Source: an uncultured Blautia sp. (GTDB lineage Bacteria; Bacillota; Clostridia; Lachnospirales; Lachnospiraceae). Taken from it: 64,000 nt of DNA. The position numbers and the translations under genes were made by a program. A model generated the notes under the pieces. The model was not told the DNA's origin, made no database searches, and saw only the letters and a program-made list of their open reading frames with translations. Positions 33,601-43,338 of the stretch are shown one piece after another. The stretch covers positions 1 to 64,000 of the forward strand of contig UQAX01000004.1 in assembly GCA_900539145.1 (NCBI GenBank). Reading direction: 5' to 3'. Every line of letters starts with the position of its first letter. The stretch's first letter is position 1.

Positions 33601-34455
33601 ATGGATAAAGGCTTATATGATACAAAAGAAGTTCATATCTGCTCTCATAAAATTGCACAGCCGACTGTATTTATCCCTGTATTCCCAGGAACAAACTGTG
33701 AATATGACAGTACAAAGGCATTTGAACGTGCAGGTGCAAAAGTGATTACAAAAGTATTCAAAAATCTGGATGCAGCAGATATCCGTGACTCCGTAGACGC
33801 TTTTGAAAAAGCCATCGACCAGTCTCAGATGATTATGTTCCCAGGCGGATTTTCCGCAGGTGACGAACCGGATGGTTCTGCAAAATTCTTTGCAACTGCA
33901 TTTAGAAATGAAAAAATGAAAGAAGCGGTTATGCGTCTGTTAAACGAAAGAGATGGTTTGGCTCTTGGTATTTGTAATGGTTTCCAAGCTCTTATTAAAC
34001 TGGGCTTAGTACCTTACGGAGAAATTGTTGGACAGACAGAAAATTCTCCGACACTTACCTTCAATACAATCGGACGTCATATTTCTAAGATTGTATATAC
34101 AAAGGTTGTAACAAATAAATCTCCATGGCTGTTAAAAGCAGAGCTTGGCAAGGTTTATGCAAACCCTGCTTCTCATGGTGAAGGTCGTTTCGTAGCAAAT
34201 GATGAATGGCTGCAGAAGCTGTTTGCAAACGGTCAGGTAGCTACACAATACTGTGATATTAACGGCAATGTTACGATGGACGAAGAATGGAATGTCAATG
34301 GTTCTTACTGTGCAATTGAAGGTATCACAAGTCCTGACGGACGTGTGCTTGGTAAGATGGCACATTCTGAAAGACGTGGTGATGGCGTTGCCATGAATAT
34401 TTACGGTGAACAGGATATCAAGATTTTTGAGTCTGGTGTAGAATATTTTAAATAA
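30688..34455 (+). CDS. purL: Phosphoribosylformylglycinamidine synthase, single-chain
   Basis: This 1255-residue enzyme converts FGAR, glutamine and ATP to FGAM in purine synthesis. The order is: an N-terminal PurS-like region, a linker with LDTYWSDHCRHTTF, two ATP-grasp-like synthetase repeats (including NHPTEIEPFGGAATCLGGAIRD and GGKDSMSGSF), and a C-terminal glutaminase. The last has FPGTNCEYD, catalytic ICNGFQALIKLG and SHGEGRF. Most Firmicutes split this into purS, purQ and purL, but Lachnospiraceae often have the long form. ATG 30688 follows AAAGGAG; an upstream TTG at 30661 lacks one. Confidence 0.95.
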   Translation: MSSVKRVYVEKKQDFAVQAKELKSEIEGYLEIKDVTGVRVLIRYDVENISDEVFEKACTCVFSEPPVDDLFRETFEMAENAKAFSVEYLPGQFDQRADSAVQCVQFLKEDETPIIRSATTYVIEGNISDEELEAIKNHCINPVDSREAEAAKPETLVTNFEEPEDVKIFDGFMEMPEADLQELYNSLNLAMTFKDFLHIQNYYKNEEKRNPSMTEIRVLDTYWSDHCRHTTFSTELKNVTFGEGDYKEPIEKTYEKYLEDRQVLYKDRDDKFVCLMDLALMAMKKLKAEGKLQDQEESDEINACSIVVPVDVDGKEEEWLINFKNETHNHPTEIEPFGGAATCLGGAIRDPLSGRTYVYQAMRVTGAADPTVSVKETMKGKLPQKKLVRGAAHGYSSYGNQIGLATGYVKEIYHPDYVAKRMEIGAVLGAAPRRGVIRENSDPGDIIILLGGRTGRDGCGGATGSSKVHTEESIETCGAEVQKGNAPTERKIQRLFRREEVSKIIKKCNDFGAGGVSVAIGELAAGLKIDLDKVPKKYAGLDGTEIAISESQERMAVVIDPKDVDKFLGFAKEENLEAIAVATVTEEPRLVMNWRGKTIVDLSRAFLDTNGAHQETDVFVEIPGKEDNALTKTKEVKDVKEAWLSTLADLNTCSQKGLVEMFDGSIGAGSVFMPYGGKYQLTETQTMVAKVPVLNGKTETVTMMSYGFDPYVSSWSPYHGAVYAVTESVARIVAAGGDYSKIRFTFQEYFRRMTEDPHRWSQPFAALLGAYAAQLGFGLPSIGGKDSMSGSFNEIDVPPTLVSFAVDVAKQKDVITPELKNAGNKLVWLRAPKASYDLPDFEALKEQYDKLHEDIQAGRVVSAYALDRQGIAAAVSKMAFGNQMGVKLCDSVEESAVFGAGFGDIICEVAHDKVNELKMDCVVIGEVTDKAAFEYKDMVITMAEALETWKAPLENVFKTRSGSETDDATQNMDKGLYDTKEVHICSHKIAQPTVFIPVFPGTNCEYDSTKAFERAGAKVITKVFKNLDAADIRDSVDAFEKAIDQSQMIMFPGGFSAGDEPDGSAKFFATAFRNEKMKEAVMRLLNERDGLALGICNGFQALIKLGLVPYGEIVGQTENSPTLTFNTIGRHISKIVYTKVVTNKSPWLLKAELGKVYANPASHGEGRFVANDEWLQKLFANGQVATQYCDINGNVTMDEEWNVNGSYCAIEGITSPDGRVLGKMAHSERRGDGVAMNIYGEQDIKIFESGVEYFK

Positions 34456-34470
34456 AGAAAAATGATAGGA

Positions 34471-34506
34471 GTATCCGGCAGGAAGTTATCTGCCGGATAC
34501 TTTTTT
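34471..34506 (+). terminator. Terminator after purL
   Basis: The perfect 10-bp stem GTATCCGGCA/TGCCGGATAC (34471-34480 with 34491-34500) is followed by six T. Confidence 0.95.
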
Positions 34507-34625
34507 CTAGAAAATTAAATTTACATGGATTTAAAAAAGTATTAACAAATTAAAGATAGAAGCAGGGAATGGTGTATGTTACCTTTATCATAAAGAAAAA
34601 TGCAGTCAAAATGATGGAGGTAAGT

Positions 34626-37600
34626 ATGAAGAAATTAGACAGGAAATCTATAACTATGAGCATGCTGGGGCTGGTTGCTATTGTAGGAGTTGGTCAACAG
34701 GTTTTAGCTCAAGATATAGAGAAGACCTCTCAAGAGGTTCAAGCACCAATTCTTGTTACTGAGGTTGTACCTAATACAGATAACTTAAATAGTCTTGATG
34801 CGTATGAATATTTTGAATTAACCAATATTACAGATCAAAGTGTAGATATGGAAAATTATGATTTGGTTTATTTAAATGGTGAGAAAACAAGTGTTTGGAC
34901 TCCTGATTTTGAAAGTATTCCCGCAAAGTCCAGTGCGATTGTTTGGATTAGAAATGAAGGGAATACCGAAATTACAAAATCTGATTTCTGTGCATATTAT
35001 ACCGAAAAAGGATATGGAGAAATAGAAGAAAATTCTCTTATAGGAGAACTGGAGTGTGATGGGTTAAGTAATTCGGGAACCAGACAACTTCAAATTCTGT
35101 CAAAAACAGGAAAAATTCTTACGACAGTGGAATACAATACAGATGAGTCGGAGAATAAAAAAATAGATGTAGATGAAGCTATTTGCTTTTCTTATGATAA
35201 TAGTAATGTTACATCAAAATATGATTGTGAACCAACGCCTTTAACAGTAGCTCCGGAAGACATAAAATGTGGATTTACCTTTCCATCTAAAGTAGATGCA
35301 GCAAATATGATAGCAACAGAGGTTTCTAATTTAGATGAGAATACAGACTTAAATATTGAAGTGACGGATACGAATTTAGGGATAGATCAAATCCTTTCAG
35401 GGAAAATTATAATTGATGGAGAAAATGAATATCCCCTTCATTACAATGAAAAAGGAAAATTAGTAGGGACAGTTCCGTTTTCAGATTTGGAAGACAAAGA
35501 AAGTTTTTTTTATCAAGCTACAATATTTGATGGAACAAACACAGCCAAAACTCAGGAACGGCAGGTAGTGATTCATAAGGACGCAGAAAAGCCGGAGATA
35601 GATATTACAAAGGTACCACCGCTTACGATAACGGAGGTTCTTCCGGATACTTCAAATGTAGAAGGCGCAGATGCGTATGAATTTATTGAAGTAAGTAATA
35701 ACTCGAATCAGGAAATTAATTTAAAAGATTATGGGATTTATTACGTATATCCGGATACCGGAGTTCAGACGGCATGGTGGGAAACAAATAAAGATAAAAA
35801 AATACAGCCGGGAGAAGCACTGGTGTTTTGGATTAAAAATGGCTCGAATGATTATCTGACAAGAGATGATTTTAATGCAAATTTTGGAGTAGAGTTATCA
35901 GAAAATGAATTGATTGAGGTTTCCAGTGGTGGTATGGCGAATAGTGGGAAAAGAGGAATTCGGATTTGTACAAATGTAGGAGACGAAATTGATAGTATTG
36001 TTTATAATGATGCAAATGCAGACAATACAATAGCAGATAAGTCAATTACATATCAAAATCAGTATACCAATGGCATTTTTCAAACAGTTATGACAAGTGA
36101 TGAGGCAGAACCTACGCCAGGGACAATTACTGATAAAGAAAAGGCAACTTATCAGGCGCAGTTGACAGTACCAGCAGATTCCCCAAAAGTGGTGGACCAT
36201 ACAGGTACAGCCTTTGATAATTCAACAGAGTCATTTCCGTTTTCAGTAGAGGCTTTTTCAAATGAAACTACAATTAAAACAGTGATGCTATATCTAAAAA
36301 ATAATAATCAATCCCAATTTGAAAGCTATAAGCTGGTTCGCAGCGGAGAAAACCAATTTGAAAAAGTATTAAGTAATGTGGATTTGTTAAATAAGAAAAA
36401 CTTTACATACTATTTTGAAGTAAGCGATGGATATTCTACCATTCAGACAGAAGAAAAAGAAATTTATAATACAGATGCAGAAATAATGGAAAGCTTAAAT
36501 TTGAAAGACGGGGATATTGTTACCGATAAACAGCAAATTATTGCAAACGGCAATCAATTACAGATTGACGGCGTGGATGTTTCTGAAAAATCACAGAAAT
36601 CAATTAATGGAAATGGAAAAATTGCCTTTGAGGCAACTGATACAGATGTATTTTTTAAAAATGCGGTAGCCGTTGATGGAGAAGTTGTAGGAGTATTCAA
36701 TGAGGGAACTTATAGTGATGTGGCTACCTATGTATACGATATTCATGCGGAAAAATTTGACGTAGAAAATAAGACAATTACCGTAGAATTTCATGCGGGA
36801 AATAAGGCAAATGTTCTGGAGCATAATATAGAAAATAATGATGACTTTACCATTCGGAATATTCGCTTGATATTGCCAAACGGAAAGACATTATTTCCAA
36901 TTTCTTATCAGGCGAAAAAAGGCTTGGGGGCTGTTGAGCATGATAATATGGATCAAGCGCCGATGATAGATGTATCCATACCATCGCAGGAAACCGATAT
37001 TTCTATGGGAGACGGAACATCAAAATATGAAATATTATATGCTACTTTCCACTTAGAAGATACCGATTTTGATGCAATACGATACTTGTGGGATACAACA
37101 CAGGAAACAGATGGTGAACATGTAATTTCCAATGGAAAAAGCCAAATTTCTGTAAGAGTAGATAATACGGCACCGGAAATTATCAGTAATATAGAAGAAG
37201 GAAAGCTGTACCATAGCGGAACAATTGAAGCAGAGGTAAAAGATACAATTAGTAATCAAGTATCTATGGCGGTACTTTTAGATGGTAAGAGTATTTCAGT
37301 TCCGTATGAATTTCGTGCACTGGAAATGAAGCAGGGAGAACATATTATTCAGATTACAGGTAGAGATGAAGTAGGAAATATGGCAGAAAAAGAAATTCAT
37401 TTTGCCACACCGGTAGAGTCAGCAACCATAGATGAAAATGTTTTGCCTGAAAATGGTACAACAGTACAGACTGCTCCAATATTGTCAATAAAACCAACAG
37501 ATGAAACAAATGATGATATGACAGTTACTTTTAAAAAAGGTGAACGATATCAGTTGGGCGACAGCAACATTGTGAAAGATAGCGGAATTAGCAATCAAAG

Positions 37601-39632
37601 TGGAATAGTAGAAAAAGCTTTTGAAGAAAATATAGGAAATGGTTTTCCGTATGACAGCTTCCAGCTTCAGTTAGATGATACAGTAGATGAGAATACAGTT
37701 ATTTCCTTAGAATGGTCTGGAAATAGTAACAATGAAAAGACATTTATGTATGTATATAATACAGCCTTAGAACAGTGGGAAAAAATAGAGGCACAACAGA
37801 CAATCATAGAAGAAGGAATGAAATTAACAGGAGATGTAACGTTAAAAGACCATATTTTAGATGGCAAGGTGAATGTCATTGTACAGAATGGAGAAGGGTA
37901 TACACCTACACAGTATGATGAAAATTCAGGAGCTTCAAATTATTCTATTAATGAAACACCGGACAATGTTGAAACCTTCAATGAGAATGATACACCAAGA
38001 AACGAGTATGATTTTACATTTGCAGTAGAAAGCGATACGCAATATTATAACGAGGATTATGAAGACAATCAAGATCAGACGGTAGACGGAGCGTATCAGC
38101 ATCAGTTGAATATTCATAATTGGCTATTAGGAAATCGGGAAAGAATGAATATTCAGTACTTGTTCCATGATGGAGATATTATTGATGACGAACCAAATCA
38201 AAAGGAATGGGTTCAGGCTGACGAAGCGTATCAGAAATTAGATGATGCAGAGTTTCCTTATGGAATTCTTGCAGGCAATCATGATGTAGGACATCTCAAT
38301 GGTGATTATGGAAATTATCAGCAATATTTTGGAAAAAGCCGTTATGAAAATAATCCATGGTATGGGGAGAGCTATAAAGATAATCGGGGACATTACGATT
38401 TGATTACTGTTGGTGGAATTGATTTCATAATGATTTATATGGGCTGGGGAATTGGAGATGAGGAAATTCAATGGATGAATGATGTATTGGCACAATATCC
38501 GGAGAGAAAGGCAATTTTGAATTTCCATGAATATCTTTTAGCAAGTGGGGGATTAGGAGAAGAACCACAGCGTATTCATGATGAGGTTGTTGCAAAAAAT
38601 GAAAATGTATGTATGGTTTTATCCGGTCATTATCATAATGCAAAAACAACGGTAGATACTTTTGTTAATGAAGATGGAACACAGAGAAAGGTTTACAATT
38701 TATTATTTGACTATCAGGGCTTAATTGAGGGTGGTGCAGGATATATGAGATTGATGCACTTTGACTTAGATAATGAAAAAATTATTATTCGTACATTTTC
38801 TCCTTCTCATGGCGGTACGGAATATGAAAACTATGGTGATTATGATGCGAAACCGTCAGAAAATCCCAATGTTGGAAATGAATTTTGCATCGAAGATGCA
38901 AATCTAAATGATGCAGAAACGTTTGAAATTCCTTTTGCAGAGCTTGGTATTCAGCCGGAAATAAAAACTTTAGAAACAACCAGTTTAAATGTGAATGTTT
39001 ATAATGATGATGTAATTGGCAGTGTAACAGATGTTAAAAGCGGAACCGATGCTTCCTATGTTTGGGAAACAGCAGAAGAAGGAATGAATGGCTGGTATGC
39101 AGAAGTTACAGATGATAATGGTGGATTTTCCAGAACAAATGTGCATTATATAAATGTACAATATGATACAGAAAAACCGATTTTAACAGTTCCGACAGAT
39201 ACAAAATTAAAAGAGGGAGATTGTTTTGATGAGTGGGAAGGAGTAAGTGCGGTTGATAATGTAGACGGTGACATCACAAAGAATATTATTATAACGGGTA
39301 AAGTCAATACTAGTATAGCAGGTGAATATGAACTTATTTATGAGGTTACAGATTTTGCAGGAAATAAGACATCCATTAACAGAAGTGTTGTAGTAGAACC
39401 GAAGAACGCAACGCATATAAACCCAGAAGATAACACGTCTGGCAACGGGAAACCGGATGGAGGAAACGATGATAATACTACAGCTGGTTTGAAACCACAG
39501 AGTACAGTACATAATAGCACAAATGTAAAAACAAAGGATGAAAATGAGGTTGGAATTTTGTTAGGAATAGCGTTTCTTGCATTTGTTACAGGAGGAAGTA
39601 TTTTTGTGTATACATTAAAAAAACACAGATAA
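34626..39632 (+). CDS. Large surface protein: lamin-tail domains, metallophosphoesterase, Ig-like domain, C-terminal anchor
   Basis: This protein of about 1668 residues has a signal peptide ending near VLAQ. Two lamin-tail-type domains (about 35-165 and 330-490) share the pattern ITEVxPxT, DAYEYFEL, and a closing conserved turn. A long region of beta-rich modules follows. A calcineurin-like phosphoesterase domain (about 1128-1365) has HDGDIID, AGNHDVG and SGHYHN metal motifs. An Ig-like module (about 1511-1592, DNVDGDIT, YEVTDFAGN) and a Gly/Asn-rich linker come next, then a membrane helix and a basic KKHR tail. This looks like a cell-wall-linked enzyme acting on extracellular phosphoesters, perhaps nucleotides or nucleic acid. 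ATG 34626 is chosen for GGAGG five bases upstream. Confidence 0.85.
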   Translation: MKKLDRKSITMSMLGLVAIVGVGQQVLAQDIEKTSQEVQAPILVTEVVPNTDNLNSLDAYEYFELTNITDQSVDMENYDLVYLNGEKTSVWTPDFESIPAKSSAIVWIRNEGNTEITKSDFCAYYTEKGYGEIEENSLIGELECDGLSNSGTRQLQILSKTGKILTTVEYNTDESENKKIDVDEAICFSYDNSNVTSKYDCEPTPLTVAPEDIKCGFTFPSKVDAANMIATEVSNLDENTDLNIEVTDTNLGIDQILSGKIIIDGENEYPLHYNEKGKLVGTVPFSDLEDKESFFYQATIFDGTNTAKTQERQVVIHKDAEKPEIDITKVPPLTITEVLPDTSNVEGADAYEFIEVSNNSNQEINLKDYGIYYVYPDTGVQTAWWETNKDKKIQPGEALVFWIKNGSNDYLTRDDFNANFGVELSENELIEVSSGGMANSGKRGIRICTNVGDEIDSIVYNDANADNTIADKSITYQNQYTNGIFQTVMTSDEAEPTPGTITDKEKATYQAQLTVPADSPKVVDHTGTAFDNSTESFPFSVEAFSNETTIKTVMLYLKNNNQSQFESYKLVRSGENQFEKVLSNVDLLNKKNFTYYFEVSDGYSTIQTEEKEIYNTDAEIMESLNLKDGDIVTDKQQIIANGNQLQIDGVDVSEKSQKSINGNGKIAFEATDTDVFFKNAVAVDGEVVGVFNEGTYSDVATYVYDIHAEKFDVENKTITVEFHAGNKANVLEHNIENNDDFTIRNIRLILPNGKTLFPISYQAKKGLGAVEHDNMDQAPMIDVSIPSQETDISMGDGTSKYEILYATFHLEDTDFDAIRYLWDTTQETDGEHVISNGKSQISVRVDNTAPEIISNIEEGKLYHSGTIEAEVKDTISNQVSMAVLLDGKSISVPYEFRALEMKQGEHIIQITGRDEVGNMAEKEIHFATPVESATIDENVLPENGTTVQTAPILSIKPTDETNDDMTVTFKKGERYQLGDSNIVKDSGISNQSGIVEKAFEENIGNGFPYDSFQLQLDDTVDENTVISLEWSGNSNNEKTFMYVYNTALEQWEKIEAQQTIIEEGMKLTGDVTLKDHILDGKVNVIVQNGEGYTPTQYDENSGASNYSINETPDNVETFNENDTPRNEYDFTFAVESDTQYYNEDYEDNQDQTVDGAYQHQLNIHNWLLGNRERMNIQYLFHDGDIIDDEPNQKEWVQADEAYQKLDDAEFPYGILAGNHDVGHLNGDYGNYQQYFGKSRYENNPWYGESYKDNRGHYDLITVGGIDFIMIYMGWGIGDEEIQWMNDVLAQYPERKAILNFHEYLLASGGLGEEPQRIHDEVVAKNENVCMVLSGHYHNAKTTVDTFVNEDGTQRKVYNLLFDYQGLIEGGAGYMRLMHFDLDNEKIIIRTFSPSHGGTEYENYGDYDAKPSENPNVGNEFCIEDANLNDAETFEIPFAELGIQPEIKTLETTSLNVNVYNDDVIGSVTDVKSGTDASYVWETAEEGMNGWYAEVTDDNGGFSRTNVHYINVQYDTEKPILTVPTDTKLKEGDCFDEWEGVSAVDNVDGDITKNIIITGKVNTSIAGEYELIYEVTDFAGNKTSINRSVVVEPKNATHINPEDNTSGNGKPDGGNDDNTTAGLKPQSTVHNSTNVKTKDENEVGILLGIAFLAFVTGGSIFVYTLKKHR

Positions 39633-39650
39633 CAGATAAGGGTAAGAAAT

Positions 39651-39699
39651 AAATCCCTCTTGAAATAGCATAAATTTGTTATTTCAAGGGGGGATTTTT
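39651..39699 (+). terminator. Terminator after the large surface protein
   Basis: A long stem (about 39651-39667 with 39680-39697, one bulge) closes an AT loop and is followed by a T run. Confidence 0.8.
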
Positions 39700-39864
39700 G
39701 AATTTTTTTACAAAAAATTAAGAAAAAAGTCAGAGTTTCATTAAAAAAAAATACGATTTAGTTGCTATAATAAACCAAGTCAAGAATGAAATTTTATATG
39801 ATGAAAGGATAGTTATCACAAGCAAGAATAAAATTCCTTATACAAAAGAAAATGAGGTGTCAAT

Positions 39865-40830
39865 ATGGACAAGATATCAATAGTAATTCCTTGTTTTAAT
39901 GAAGAGGAAGCAATTCCGGTATATTACATGGAAATGAAAAAAATTATGAAAGAAATGTCCTATGTAGGTTTTGAACTGTTTTTTGTGGATGATGGTTCTT
40001 CCGACAGAACATTACAGGAATTAAGAGCGTTATCCGATAAAGACGAGAGATGTAATTATCTTTCTTTTTCCAGAAATTTTGGGAAAGAGGCTGCCATTTA
40101 TGCAGGACTTTCTCATATTACAGGAAATTATGGAGTTGTTATGGATGTGGATTTACAGGATCCTCCTGCACTTTTGGCAAAGATGTATGAGCTTTTGCAA
40201 AGTGAGGATTGGGATTGTGTTGCCACGAAAAGAGGCGATAGAAAAGGAGAGCCGAAACTCCGTTCTTTCTTATCTGACAGTTTTTATAAAGTCATTAATA
40301 AAATGTCAAAGACAGAAATTGTCAATGGGGCAAGGGATTTCCGAATGATGAAAAGAACCATGGTAGATGCAGTGCTTTCCATGAGCGAGTACAATCGTTT
40401 TTCAAAAGGAATTTTTCAATGGGTGGGATTTCGCACTACATGGCTGGAATTTCCAAATACCAGTCGTTGTGCGGGAACAACAAAGTGGTCTTTACGAAAG
40501 TTGGTGTCTTACTCATTGGAAGGGATTACAGGTTTTTCAGTAGCTCCCTTGTCATTGGCATCTGTGGCGGGAATTACTTTTTGTGGAATTTCTTTTCTGC
40601 TGATTATTTTTATTGTTATTCGTACATTAGCATTTGGAGATCCTGTTCCGGGATGGCCTTCTTTAGTTTGTATCTTGTTTTTTGTAAGTGGAATTCAATT
40701 ATTTTGCACAGGAATTGTAGGGCAATATTTGTCAAAGACCTATTTGGAAACAAAACACAGACCTCTTTATATTTTAAAGGAGTCCCATGAGCAGAAGGAA
40801 GATGCAGATGAAGAAAACAGAAAAGATTAA
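39865..40830 (+). CDS. Family 2 glycosyltransferase, GtrB/DPM1-like, two C-terminal helices
   Basis: This 321-residue membrane enzyme has an N-terminal GT-A domain: SIVIPCFNEEEAIP, VDDGSSDRT, then the VMDVDLQDPP metal-binding segment and FRMMKRTMVDAV. Two hydrophobic segments follow (about 232-258 and 268-295). GtrB-like enzymes charge a polyprenyl phosphate carrier with a hexose for transfer outside the membrane. An extended -10 (TGC-TATAAT, 39766-39771) lies upstream. The next gene overlaps it by 44 bases, so the two probably act together in envelope glycosylation. Confidence 0.9.
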   Translation: MDKISIVIPCFNEEEAIPVYYMEMKKIMKEMSYVGFELFFVDDGSSDRTLQELRALSDKDERCNYLSFSRNFGKEAAIYAGLSHITGNYGVVMDVDLQDPPALLAKMYELLQSEDWDCVATKRGDRKGEPKLRSFLSDSFYKVINKMSKTEIVNGARDFRMMKRTMVDAVLSMSEYNRFSKGIFQWVGFRTTWLEFPNTSRCAGTTKWSLRKLVSYSLEGITGFSVAPLSLASVAGITFCGISFLLIIFIVIRTLAFGDPVPGWPSLVCILFFVSGIQLFCTGIVGQYLSKTYLETKHRPLYILKESHEQKEDADEENRKD

Positions 40831-43294
40831 AATACCTTTGCTGCTGTTTGTTATATGTCTGGCAGTATGCTGGATTTTTGTATTACAGTATGGAATTTTT
40901 GGCTCGAATTTAGACTGGATAAATCAGCACAGTGTACTGCCGGACTATTTTAGACAGAGATTTTATGATACAGGACAGCTTTTTCCCGATATTGCGTGGA
41001 ACTTAGGTGCGGGACAGAATATCTATAATTTTTCTTATTATGGTCTGTTTAATCCTATTATTTGGATTTCTTATCTCCTTCCCTTTGTTCCCATGAGTCT
41101 ATATATTCAGATTACCTCCATTTTATCCTATGGTGCGTCTGTGGTGATTTTTTACTGCTGGTTAAAGAAGAAATGTGATGACAGAATTACTCTGGCATGT
41201 ACGTTTCTGTTTCTGTTGGCAGCGCCTTTGGTGTATCATTCCTATAATCAACTGATGTTTGTCAATTATATGCCTTTTCTGTGTGCTGCCTTTTTAGGTG
41301 TGGATAAATATGTAGAGGAAAAGAAGAAAGCATTGCTGTTATGCGGCGTGTGTGGAATGATACTTACCAGTTTTTTCTTTAGCATAGGCGGACTTCTGGC
41401 GTTGGGGATTTATGGAGCTTCCAAATTTACAGAGAAAGGAATAAAAGAATTTTTTAAAAACAGTGTCTCATTAGCCGGTGTGCTTCTTCACGGCGTGCTT
41501 TTGTGTGGAATTTTGCTTATTCCTACGGCATTTGTACTTTTTGGTCGAGGCGGAAGCGGTTCACAGGCAGGAATGGCAGTATCGCTTTTTACTGTTCAGC
41601 CTATGCGATTTCTGTACACACCTCATGGTGTGGGGCTGTCTGCATTGGCGTTGATTGCCTTATTTGACGACATGATATGCAGGAGAAAATGGCAGGAAAA
41701 ATTTCTTTCAGTCAGCCTTTTTTTGATTTTTACTGTTCCTCTTGCGGGATATGTATTAAACGGCGGACTTTATGATAAGGGAAAGGTTTTTATTCCGTTT
41801 CTTCCGCTTATGTGTATGGAAGTTGCCAAATACATAGACCGCATTAAGAAAAGGGAAAGCACTTTTCGGGATATTCTTCCGTATCTGATAACGGCAATTT
41901 TCTTGATTGCAGGAAAAACATTCTGGGCGTTGTTAGACTGCGGAGTAATGCTGCTCTGCTTTTTTATCAGAAAGAGATTTTCAGCGTTTCCTTTGGCTGT
42001 ATGGGTTTCCTGTGTGATTTTGTTTTGCTCTGGTTGGACAATCAACAAGGGGAGCGACCATATTATTCCAAAAGAAGATTATGAAAAGATTTTAGATAGA
42101 GATACTAAGGCAGAAGTAGAAGAAATTTTAGGCAAAGATGCAGGCTGGTATCGCATGGAGGAACAGCAGGGAGGGAAAAAAGAATTACAGGACATAAACA
42201 GAATAGAGGATAGCAGACAACTGATTACCTCTGTATATTCATCTGCTTACAATGAGGAATATGATAAATTTCGCAGGGAAACCTTTGATATAAACCAGCA
42301 TTTTCGAAATAATATGATGCAGGCAGTGTCAGACAATCCATTGTTTTTACAGCTTATGGGTGTGAAATATGTAATTGGAAAGCACCCTTTGGCAGGGTAT
42401 GAGCTTTTAGAAGAAGGAAAAAACGGAAATCTTTATGTCAATTCTCATGTAGCGCCCATAGGGTATGTAACCAATGAGGTGGTGGCGGAAAAGAATTATC
42501 AGACCTTGGATTTTCCTGCAAATCAGACAGCCTTCTTGTGGAAGGCTGTGGCAGAGAGCGCCCAGAGTGAGGAGGATTTTCCTACTATGAATACGTATCC
42601 TTTGGAAATACCGGAAATCAACGAAGGAGAAAACCAGATTAAGAGGACTTCTTTTGGCTGGAGCTTTTCTCTTTCAACAGAGAAAAAAGTCAGTATACCC
42701 ATAAAAGATATACCGATGACAGAAGATTTGTTGTCTGTGAAATTTCAGGTGAAGAATAAAAAAGACAAGGATATGTATATACGGCTTTGCGGGCAGACCA
42801 ATCGTCTTACTGCAAAATCTCATGAATATGCCAATCACAATGAGTCCTTTGCCTATACGGTTACTCTTAATCAGGAAAACCAGACAGCAGATTTTATTTT
42901 TGGACCGGGAGAATATGAGATTTCTAATTTAGAAGCATTTACTGGAAATTTAAGTGAATTAAGCAATGAAAAATTGTATGAAACACCTTTAAAATTAGAA
43001 AAAACAGAAGGCGATACGCTGATTTGCAGTGTGAATAATAAAGAAGCAGGATATCTGATTACTAGTATTCCTTATGATGAAGGGTTTGAAATACACATAA
43101 ACGGAGAAAAAACTTCTGTGGAAAAGGTAAATACAGCATTTGTAGGCGCAAAAGTGCCGAAGGGAAAATGCACCATTGAAATTTCTTATAAGGCAGAGGG
43201 AAAGACATTGGGATTTCTCTGCACAGGTGCGGGGATATTGCTTCTTTTTGGGTACAAAATTCGTTGTAATAAAAAGGGGAGAATGGTACAATAA
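40787..43294 (+). CDS. YfhO-like polytopic membrane protein (probable GT-C glycosyltransferase)
   Basis: This 835-residue protein has about ten to twelve helices in the first 400 residues. The extracytoplasmic loop after helix 1 contains SNLDWINQHSVLPDYFRQRF, LFPDIAWNLGAGQN and YYGLFNPI. An extracytoplasmic C-terminal domain of about 400 residues and a last helix near 810 follow. This is the YfhO arrangement; YfhO family members transfer sugars from lipid carriers to surface polymers such as lipoteichoic acid. AAAGGAG precedes ATG 40787, which overlaps the glycosyltransferase gene by 44 bases, so partner roles are likely. Confidence 0.85.
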   Translation: MSRRKMQMKKTEKIKIPLLLFVICLAVCWIFVLQYGIFGSNLDWINQHSVLPDYFRQRFYDTGQLFPDIAWNLGAGQNIYNFSYYGLFNPIIWISYLLPFVPMSLYIQITSILSYGASVVIFYCWLKKKCDDRITLACTFLFLLAAPLVYHSYNQLMFVNYMPFLCAAFLGVDKYVEEKKKALLLCGVCGMILTSFFFSIGGLLALGIYGASKFTEKGIKEFFKNSVSLAGVLLHGVLLCGILLIPTAFVLFGRGGSGSQAGMAVSLFTVQPMRFLYTPHGVGLSALALIALFDDMICRRKWQEKFLSVSLFLIFTVPLAGYVLNGGLYDKGKVFIPFLPLMCMEVAKYIDRIKKRESTFRDILPYLITAIFLIAGKTFWALLDCGVMLLCFFIRKRFSAFPLAVWVSCVILFCSGWTINKGSDHIIPKEDYEKILDRDTKAEVEEILGKDAGWYRMEEQQGGKKELQDINRIEDSRQLITSVYSSAYNEEYDKFRRETFDINQHFRNNMMQAVSDNPLFLQLMGVKYVIGKHPLAGYELLEEGKNGNLYVNSHVAPIGYVTNEVVAEKNYQTLDFPANQTAFLWKAVAESAQSEEDFPTMNTYPLEIPEINEGENQIKRTSFGWSFSLSTEKKVSIPIKDIPMTEDLLSVKFQVKNKKDKDMYIRLCGQTNRLTAKSHEYANHNESFAYTVTLNQENQTADFIFGPGEYEISNLEAFTGNLSELSNEKLYETPLKLEKTEGDTLICSVNNKEAGYLITSIPYDEGFEIHINGEKTSVEKVNTAFVGAKVPKGKCTIEISYKAEGKTLGFLCTGAGILLLFGYKIRCNKKGRMVQ

Positions 43295-43338
43295 AAAAGA
43301 AATTGGCAAAATGAAAGAGAGGAATAAAGGGGAGTTAG

